Of a stretch of DNA of 64,000 nucleotides, positions 44,705 to 54,700 are shown piece after piece. The notes under the pieces are model-generated. The model made no database searches. It saw only the letters and a program-made list of their open reading frames with translations, and had not been told where the DNA came from. The position numbers were made by a program, and so were the translations under genes. Origin of the DNA: Patella vulgata (taxonomy: Eukaryota > Mollusca > Gastropoda > Patellidae); NCBI RefSeq assembly GCF_932274485.2, contig NC_065881.2, positions 12,992,613 through 13,056,612 of the forward strand, written 5' to 3'. Every line of letters begins with the position of its first letter. Position 1 is the stretch's first letter.

Positions 44705-46862
44705 TGAGACCAAGTTTTTCTAGACCAGTTTTTTGCGTAGATTCCGAATCTGGGTGGTGATCAGGGGGTCAAATGTCTACAATGGGGGGGGGGAGAGGTC
44801 ATTATGTTGACGTAATATATTAATAAAACATAAATTTCTAAGACTGCCCATCTATAAATAAGTGTCTATGATGCTCCTGGACAACTGTTTTGATTTGTGG
44901 GGAGGTGGGGTCGGGACAACAGGTAGGTGTGTGTGGTGTGGGGGGTCATTATGTTGACATAATATATTAATAAAGCATAAATTTCTAGGGCTGCCCATTT
45001 TTAAATAAGTGCTTATGATGCCCCTGGACAGCTATTTTGATTTGTGGGGAAGTGGGGTGGGGGTAGCAGGTGTGCGTGTATGGATGGGGGGGGGTAAAAT
45101 TGGCGGGAAGTGAGTTCACGTTGATGATTTTCTTAGAGCTTGGTAAAAACATTATTTTCAATTCCACTGCACATCTCTAAATATGTGTATACATTACCGT
45201 TGTATAGTGGAGGCTAAATGTATTTTGGGGGACAGAAACCACTTGGTTCAAAATTGACCTGAAAGGTGTTTTCTCGAGTTTTCGTTCAGTGCCAATATTG
45301 TCATTCAAAATATTAAATTATCATGGTACTTTTCGAAAGATCTGGAAATTTACATAAAAAACACATGTTTAGGTACATGTATTGATTTATTCTTATAATG
45401 TGTGCGGGATAGATATCCTCTCGATGGCCGATCAACAGCCTGCGTATATCCTTTGGATATGCTTCAGATACCCATTCATCTTGTTCGATCATTAATTTTA
45501 CAACCTATCTCCATATTGCTGCAACATCTTGTTCGATCATTAATTTTACAACCTCTCTCCATATTGCTGCAACATAATTATTGCGTTTTATGTGCAGCAA
45601 AAGACTACTCGGGCAAGATGGTAACAGAGAAAGAAAGTTTTGTTATTTTTCATCACAATTAAAATTTCTCCAGAAGATCTTTCTTCTAGTGTCATCTACA
45701 AACATTATTTTCTAAACCAGCAATTACGTCATCAGAAGCATCATTTGTCTATCCGAGCTCTTTAAAAATTGTTAGAAAGTTGGGATTATCTTGAAAAAGA
45801 AAGACAGATAGTCATTACCACTGAAAGCATGTACCGTAGGCCGAGATATTCTCGACACTTTCAATACTAAATACTTCGCATTGCAAATTAATGGAGGTGC
45901 TGAAACAAATTGTATTTTGCATTCTTGCTCGGGCGAAATAGACATCCCAATCATTCTCTTCGCAAACGATGATCCAAATATACAAATTTTGATCGATAAT
46001 GAGACGGGCAAAGGTAGAATAATATCTCGAAAGACGACTTACATCACTAGATGACGCTAGAAAAAAGATTTTCTGGGTGAAAAAATAACAGACCTTTCTT
46101 TATTACCACCTTGCCGTATACGTGGTCTTTTGCTGCATGACTGGAATGAAGATTTACAATGTGAATTGGTTCCTGAAGCATATCCAAAGGATATGCGAGC
46201 TGTTGGCCAGCAACCAAGAAAATATTTGTCTCGCTCATATGAACTTTTGATTTTGAATCTTCTGATGAAGACTAAGAATAAAGTAACAACTAAACATATC
46301 TCTGAGTTAATGTGTTTTTGATTAACATTTCCAGATCTCTTGAAAAGTACCATTATAATTTAATATTTTGAACGAAAACGCTAACGAGATACCACTTTAA
46401 ACTCAATTATGAACAAAATGAGTTCTGTCCACAAAAACACATGTTGCCACCCGCCATCACCCGCACCGCCCCCCCCCCCCCCACGTCGGGCACTCACCCC
46501 GGCGTCACCTCCATATAATATGAATCTTATAAACATATTTAGAGATGTTTCATCAAGCTCTTAAAATAATCATTTAAATCAACGTGAACTCATTTCTCCG
46601 CCAATTTTATCCCCACCCCACCCCTCCACACGCGCACACCTGCTACCCTCACCCCACCTTCCCATAAATCAAAATAGTTGTCCAGGGGAATCGTAACCAC
46701 TTATTTATAGATGGTCAGTCCTAAAAAATTATGTCTTATTAATATATTAATGACCTCTGCCCCCCCCCCATCTCGAAAATGCCCCCTCAAACGCCTGATC
46801 ACCACCCAGATTCGGAATCTACGCAAAAAACTGGTCTAGAGAAACTTGGTTCCATATTAATA
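44705..46862. repeat. Large imperfect inverted repeat, arms 0.8-1.0 kb
   Basis: Left arm 44705-45702 and right arm 46042-46862 are reverse-complementary blocks in the same order: AGACCAGTTTTTTGCGTAGA, TTCCGAATCTGGGTGGTGAT, GGGGGG runs, ATATATTAATAAAACATAA, AAAATTGGCGG, GTGAGTTCACGTTGAT, ATGGTACTTTTCGAAAGATC, ATATCCTTTGGATATGCTTC and GCAGCAAAAGACTACTCGGG. The arms differ by several indels. The loop is about 340 bp. Minus-strand frames in the right arm and loop (46047-46238, 45772-46011) have no domain I recognise. Confidence 0.8.
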
Positions 46863-46983
46863 TACAATGTACTTTGAATGTAAAAAAAATTCGTTTGTGA
46901 ATCGGTTATTACTAATTACTTTCGTAGTGTCTTGAAGGATATGTTTCTTTCTACATTACAAATAGAGCCCAAAAACCATAGAA

Positions 46984-47259
46984 AAATGAAATGAAATGAA
47001 ATGGGGTTTAACGTCCTACTCTTCTGCTCCTATACTGGGCTGATGAAGACGGGCATACGCCATACAGTATGCAATGACGGAATTTTTTCCCAGGCAGCGA
47101 CACTCTCGCCTACTCTTATATCGAATTCCAACTGCCAAGGGATCTTTCACGTGCATTCCAATGTATACACGGGACCTCGGTTTTTCGTCTCATCCGAAGG
47201 ACTAGACAGCTGTCCTTGTCAGGCCCTCTGTCCTGCATCACTGACAAGGGGGAACCACC
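46984..47259 (-). repeat. SINE-A, head-truncated, target duplication AAAACCATAGAA
   Basis: The duplication is at 46972-46983 and 47260-47271. The copy runs from the ATTTC tail to the CTGACAAGGGGGAACCACC block; the tRNA-like head was not copied. Confidence 0.92.
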
Positions 47260-47271
47260 AAAACCATAGAA

Positions 47272-47615
47272 TACCCGAATCATTTGTAATAATATTGGGT
47301 AATTTATGTAAAATAACGTAAGGTGATTAGGAACATGATATTAATATCATGTCTGACCAGTTATTGGTTTTATATTCATAGACAAGGCATATCTCACGTA
47401 GACTAACTGAAATGATTATAAGTTTATACATAAAATCAGCTATAATTTGATAAACATTTAATTCTGTGTTAAAAACAATATATCGCGTCTGACACTCATG
47501 GTAGAAAGTTTCCGCTGTCCATATAAGGGTGGTTCTCGACGTCATGAAAAATAAGGACCTATCATCACAATTAATTACGTAATATTTGGTCAACTGAATA
47601 ACAGACAGCTATCTC
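47272..47615. other. No gene seen
   Basis: A minus-strand frame (47327-47593) lacks any recognisable domain and splice context. Confidence 0.4.
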
Positions 47616-47617
47616 AA

Positions 47618-47905
47618 GCCCGAGAGAGAGGGAGAGAAAGAAATGAGGTGTTAAAGTCAACTCGACACAAACTACATCATTTCGGGACTAACATATGGTT
47701 CAATTTTATTCAATAATTCGCTTGGGCGTAGGTTCTTTAGCAGTGGGAGGAAACCAAAGGACCAGGAGAAAACCCACAGGCGACCCTACTCCTTGTCACG
47801 TACAACTGGGGAATCGAAACCACACGAATTGACTCAATGATAAACCTTTTGATACAGCGCGAACGTGCTAACCAATCGGCCATCCACCACCCCACCCCAC
47901 CCCTT
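47618..47905 (-). repeat. SINE-B, full length
   Basis: GA tail, AATGAGGTGTTAAAGTCAAC, TTTCGGGACTAACATATGG, GGGAATCGAAACCACACGAA (B-box) and GTGCTAACCAATCGGCCATC (A-box). It abuts the duplicated 3' flank of the WxxW gene. Confidence 0.88.
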
Positions 47906-48775
47906 CAACCCTATAGGAATATCAACCAAGAATGATTGAATTCCGTTCAGCATTCGTAAGAATATGATGAAGCGAAATTACACCGATCAGTCCTACCCTC
48001 TATGTATACTTATTCTATTGTTCCATGGGTTTGTTTAATATTAACGGTGGTTGTATCAACAGTAAACGGAATCAGTTTCACAGGGCTATGACAGGTTGTA
48101 AATGATACCCTTTGTTCTATTTTTCTCTGGGTTTATTTATTATTAATTGTTGGTTAATATACGTCGTCGGTTAACTATAAACGGTATCAGTTTCACAATG
48201 CTAGGATCGGCTGTGCTTGAATACGATTATGGAACATTAAGTGCCTGATCATCACCGCGTAGTCGTTGAAAGCGATAGCTTAGATGGAATATAGTTTCTA
48301 AAACTTCATATTCATATTTATATACTATACTTAAAGGAGATAAATCGGTAATATTTGGGACCCAGAAATGGACACAAATGGGTCGCAACGCATATAAAAA
48401 TTTAACATTTTCCATTTTTACTCTTAATTTCAAATCCGTTATTTTCGGCGAATTACGCCACAAGTTTCAATCGAATGACAATCTCTAGTGTCTGGTTATT
48501 CCAGTCTACACCGGTAGTATTTATTATGCATGTTCTCCAGACAAGAATATGATGTCACCGTTTGACATGCCTTGTGGAATATGTCTAGCCTCGTTCTACG
48601 AGTACAATGTAAGAAATGGCGCTGAAAAGCATTATGGTATTGGATATCAGAAGCCCATCTTGATTTAAATTGACAAATAATTCGTGTTTTCAAGAGTTAG
48701 AGATGTGTAGCTACTTTAATACAACCCCCTCCTCTGGAAAATTACGACATAATATGATCCAATGTTTATAATTCA

Positions 48776-51700
48776 TCACACTGGTAGTCCAGGTCTTTGT
48801 TTCTTGACCTTTGTAATGAAAAATGTGATCACTCTCAAACCATCCATTAAGACTATCAATACTGTCAACAACACGAGGATTACTAGTCCGGTATATCCAG
48901 TTAAAATGGCAGACGGTCGGTTATCTTGAGCGCTAGTTTTAGAACGTCTTCGCCTGGATAATGTCTCAATGGCCAGGGTCAAATTTTTCTTTATTTCTAT
49001 GATCAATCTGTCTTCGGTTTCCCTGAGGTTGTCAATGGCATAACACAAACAATTGCACCCGGGCTTAGACGTAACTGTTTGACTTTGAATGATGGAAAAG
49101 TCTGTGGTCGTCATCTGTGTTGCATTGTGCGTAGAATAAGCAGGAACCTTAAATGGGGGCATAGCTGTTTCTGCAGAAAACATATTGGAATCTGAGGTGA
49201 CAGGGGAGACAGACGTAGTTGTTTCTCTGGCGACTCGGCTTATGTCGGCAATAGCTTGTTGGGTAGTAGGCGTTGAGGGAGTGGTTGAATCTGCAATAGC
49301 TTGTTGTGTAGTCGACAGCATCGTGGTTATTGGCGAGGGAAGGGTTGAATAGGAAATAGTTGGTTGTGTAGTCGGTATTATAGCTGTTGTTGAGGGAGGG
49401 GTTGGATCAGCATTAATTTGCTGAGCAGTCGGCATCATAGTTGTTGTTGCGGGAGAGTTTGGATCTAAAATATAAAGAACATTTAAGATTGTAAGTATTC
49501 CTGTTGATAGTGATATTGGATTCCCCTTAAAATCATTAGTTATGTACTTTCTAATGCCCCTGTCCCCGCGAACAAAAGCAAAATAACACTGGGGGGGTAT
49601 GTATATTAACGTTTCTATTTAATGAATTGCCACCTTTTTTATTTTTATCAATAATAAAGTTGCTCTTTAATAGACCATCAAGACCTTACTGATGGTTATA
49701 ACCCCGTTACCCCGGTTTCAAGTAGTATTTATTATTACAGCTAAAGGATTTACTAGAAAATATCAGAATCAATTTGGTCTTCTTTTTTTTTAACGAAACT
49801 TGGGTATTGAATAAATATTTGCTGGTTACTCTATTTATTTTAATGTTGATATTGATTATGTAGAATGTGTAGTTTAGTTCAATCCAATACATGCTGATAT
49901 GAGTCATTTTTTAGTATTAAGGACAAAATCAATAATAATATTTCGAAGATAATTCTTTTTACAAGACAAGAAATGAAATTGGGTTTACAGTGCTACTGTT
50001 ATGAGATAATGAAGACGGACATGCACCATATAGTGTGATGTGAGGGAAATCTTGCCCAGACAGTGGCAATACGTCCTATTCTTTTCGAATTCCGACTGTC
50101 AAGTGTTCATTTACGTGTACACGGGATCTGTTTTTCTTTCTGGTCCGACGTCTGCACGTAACCCATTGCTAGGTCCTCAGACCAGTACCAATATCAAAGG
50201 GGAACCATGGCGGAAATTTTCGATGAACTTTCTCAGACAACACCGAGATCGAATTCAGGACCTCCTGGTTTCCGAGCCAACATCTCACTTACCGAGTCCA
50301 AATGCCCTCCCTTTTTTGCACGGTAAAAGGGTGTTGTTGCTATACCCTGATGGGATTTCTTTAAAGGGACAATAACACTCTAGCTGGCTTGACAGCTCCA
50401 GAAAATAAAAAATTGCCTTATTCTAAGTACTAGATGTGTTAGTGTCCTAACTGTTGTGTAAATTAACCATTAAATCCTATTTTACTTGTCCAGAGGGTTC
50501 AAAAATATGTTTAAATCCAAGTCACATTTGAAAAGCTTTACGCCAGGCTTTTCAAATCATTTAGTTGAATTTTTCCAATTTTTTAAATTAGGTGTGTTAA
50601 GATGAAATTTGTATCATCAATTAATTGGAATATTGTAAAATAGTACAATTTGTTGACCAGAATAAAGATTGGGACATATTATTCAGTTACAACAAGAGTG
50701 GTATTGAGTCTTTAAGAGAAGCAGGAATAGTATTAACCATCGAGATACCACTGTGCTTTCCAAGTTTCATCAAATCGGATGAAACTTGTGCCCTCTAGAG
50801 TGTTCCACAACCTTGATATACCATATTTTACTCTTTTGCGTACACGGGGCGGCCATTTTGTCCGACAGTTTTGGTCCGATTTTCACGAAATTCGAACTCA
50901 ACCATCATTATGGTGTAACGTTGATATATTAAAGCGTTTTTTTTTAAAATCAGATAAAAATTGCGAACATAAAAAGGAACCAAGATCTTTAGAGATATAA
51001 ACATGCATTTCAAGTTTCATCAAAATCGGATGAAAATTGTGATTTTCACGAAATTCGAACTCGACCATCATTTGGATGTAACGGTGATATACTAACACGT
51101 TTTAGAGGGACCACAAGCTAAAAGCGCGATTTTTTCTACAATCAGGGGCCATATGCGCGAATATCGAAAGGAAACAAGATATTTGGGTTTAGGCCGCATT
51201 CTCGGGGTGAAAATCTTGTCACCTTCGCTCCCGCTAAACAAATCGGACTATCAATATTCGTGCAATCAATATGTCAACAAAGTTCTCCAATATAATTTGC
51301 CAATTTAATAGTTCAAGCTCGAAATAGGCTAGAAATCGATGACTTATTTCTTTATAGTGCGGAGCCATATTAGCGTAGATGTGAGTTGGATCCTGCGCAG
51401 CTATTTAAAATTTTGCCAATCAGCGGTCGCGCTTGCGGGGTTGCCGTCCAAAATTCTGGGGTCAAGTGCCAGGTCATAGCATTTGTAAACAAAACCATGT
51501 GCACGATTCACCTTGCAAATTGCTAGCGGTCGGGAAGAACAGAGATGAAATTAACCCAAAAAACGTCCCACAGGTGTAGAGAAGTGGTGTATTAGAGCCA
51601 CAAAAGGTATTTTGATCATGCACTGACATAAAATGTGGCAGTCAGTCAGGTTTTTTTCGACACTGATTAAGGATATTGGACCGGTCGATTTCACCAGAAA

Positions 51701-54700
51701 AATGCCTTAATATATCAAGGGAGAATACAGAGAATACAACAAGGTCGCTGATTCTATAAGTGTAATTCTAATAAAATCATCCATTTTACATAACAACATA
51801 CATGTACTTAAAACCTGTCTAGCCTGCTGTCTTAATAATTATCATGGATAGGCCAGTGTATAGCTAAGATTAAGAATGAAAAAAACATATTTTGAAATAA
51901 AGGTTGAGAACTTAAAAAGTTGCAGAAATATTAAGAATTAATGCTTAAATAATTTGAACTAGCTCAGAATTGTCAGGAAAAAGCCCATATGGACAAAATA
52001 AAATTTTGCATCTACAATGTATAAGCTTACAATAGATATTAGATATATGAATTGAAATAACACTTGACTGTAATTAAAAGCTGTCAAATTTCATTCTCAT
52101 AGAAAAATGGGTTTTGTCTGCAATTGCGAATGAACCAGATGGCACCCCCCCCCCCCATTAATATGGGGCTCACCTACTACATAGTGTACATGTAATCATC
52201 GATAAAAGTGCCAAACACATTTTCAATGTCCGAATCTTGCTTCTGATTAATAAAAATTCTGATTTCTTTAAACAATTATAACAGATACTGTACATGTAGT
52301 CGATCAAATCCAAAACTAATTACCTTTGATTTGAAAAATATTTTTGATCACCTAAGATAAATAAAATACAATTTAATAGAGGATTTCCACTAAGAGTAAG
52401 ACACTAACTCATTTAGTAGTTAGAATAAGGCTACGAGTATTTGTTTCACTGGACTTATCAAAGCAGCAATAGTGTTATTGGTGCTTTAAATAAAATAATA
52501 AAAATGCTGTTTTTATTTCGCACTGGACTAAATTATCCCTCTTTTGTGTGGCCCCCGCTCGAACATACTTGGATTTTTTCTTGAAAATTATACAGATCTC
52601 TGATAAAACTGATGAAGTAGTAACAAGTATTGCACCATGATGTGATTCCTTTGGTGAGATTAATTAAGGAGTAGGGGTGAATGAGACACACTTTTAGTTT
52701 TTAAAGTTGTTAAGTACTAGGCCTAGTAGTAGGGGTTATGGACATAAAGGCCCTAAACCAAAATGGCTCAAGTATTTGGTCATAACGGTCAAACATTTTG
52801 GTCATAACTACATAACGGCCAAAACATTAGGGTCATAATGGCCAAAAAAAAACATTTGAATTTTGATATTTATGTATCAAATGATATTTATTAATATAAA
52901 TATTGCATAAATACCAATATTTCTTAATAGATAATATTTTCATATACGTTATTTAATACATAAATTTAAATACACTGTAGACATTTATACTTAATTCACT
53001 GTATAACTATAACATACATAATTTACAAAGACATATATTTAATATGGAGGGTGGGTGGCGAATGGTTTAACATGTACACATGAAATCATAAGGTCTGTCA
53101 TTGCGTCAAGTGACGTAGTTTCAATTCTCCGCTTGTACGTAACAAGGACTAGGGTCACTTGTTCAACCTTGTGGGTTTTCTCCGAGTCCCCCAGTTTCCT
53201 CCCTCTGATACAGACCCTTACACGCAAGCGAATTATTTAAATAAAAAGGAACCATATGTTCGACCCCAAAATGACCTACTTTGTGTCGACTGGACATTAA
53301 TGTTCAGCTCATGTTACTTTATCAGTGGGGTGTGAAGGACTTAATTAGGGATTATCAAAAACTTTGATTAATTAGTATTCCCGCCTTTCCTTTGAATCAC
53401 AGCATGCAATGTTCTGGGTTGACTTGGATGGTTATATTCAATTCTTTCATTCACAAATTTTTCTGGACTTATGGTCTGTAGCCTATGATGCACCTTTATT
53501 ACATTTATTTATTAGTATTAATTCTACTAGTTAGAATAGAAGTGGTCATATCTTGTTGAAAGTTCGGTGAAACCGTTTTTAAAATAGGCCTATTATGTTA
53601 TGAGTGAATTATTATTTTTGTCGAATGATTAATATACTAATAGTCAGTTGTTAAAATGTTTTGTAAAATATATTATGACCACATCACAGTAATAGTCTGT
53701 ATGTGGTGACAGTTTTAGTTGCGGTTGGACTGACTGAATGTAGACGCTGCCTTCTCACTCTCTTTCTTTCTCGCATCTTTTAACTGTTTTGTTCTTAAAA
53801 CATCTATAAAACGTTGGATGAAATCCAAAATCACTGCCGACTGTATCTTCAATATAATATCCTTCGTAATAAATCTATTTGTATCGAAAAATGCTGCAAT
53901 GGGTTGGTCATTTCCATCCAATTGAAACCAGTCTATAGCTACCTCACGATATTTGTCTCACCTTATTTTTTGTTTGTAAAGGGTTCTGCACCTCCCTTAT
54001 TAACACTGTCTAAGTGAACAATACAAGTTACTTGAGCCTTTGTCGCCATTCCGTGTAGCTTCTACATGTACAACTGCAATGTGCTCCTCGTGAAGCACAC
54101 CATTTTGTGTTTACCAACAACACACGCGAATGTAGACAATAACGTGATTGGTCGATTGTGGACAAAACGATCACGTGACGCGGCGAACAACGCTGAATTC
54201 TGCCCAGTGACCTCGCGCACTATGAATTTTACTATCAATAAATAGTCCGGATTTCAAAGAAGAAAATCACCGAAGAACTATGAAATTTTTTGGAGAAAAT
54301 TACAAAATACGAATATCTCTATATGAACTATACACTGACAAAATTTCTTCTAGACCGGATTTGCAGGAACGAAAATATTTTTGCAACGACAATTTGTGCC
54401 CATGGAATGCGGCCTAGTTATAAACAGGCATATTGAGTTTCATCAAAATTGTGACTTAAAAACTTGATTTTTCGTACAATCAGGGTCCATAATCCATGAA
54501 GTTGTGGTCCGATACATGCGAATATCGAAAGGAACCGAGATCTTTAGGAGGTAGACCTACATTTCAAGTTTCGTCAAAATCCGATTGATATTGTGACCTG
54601 TAGAGTGTCCACAAACAAATATACGTCCACATGAAAATGTGGGCGTATAAAAATGGCATATTCTGTGAAAATGGTCTAATGATTAAAATTGATTGTAGCA

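Noticed and set aside
45772-46353. Three overlapping frames in the inverted repeat as a possible gene
   Set aside because: The equivalent frames in the other arm are broken differently and no domain is recognisable; I cannot support a coding call.
53715-54049. Two adjoining minus-strand frames as a host gene
   Set aside because: They lie inside the TIR element, the first ends in a stop before any usable donor, and the second has no acceptor in phase.
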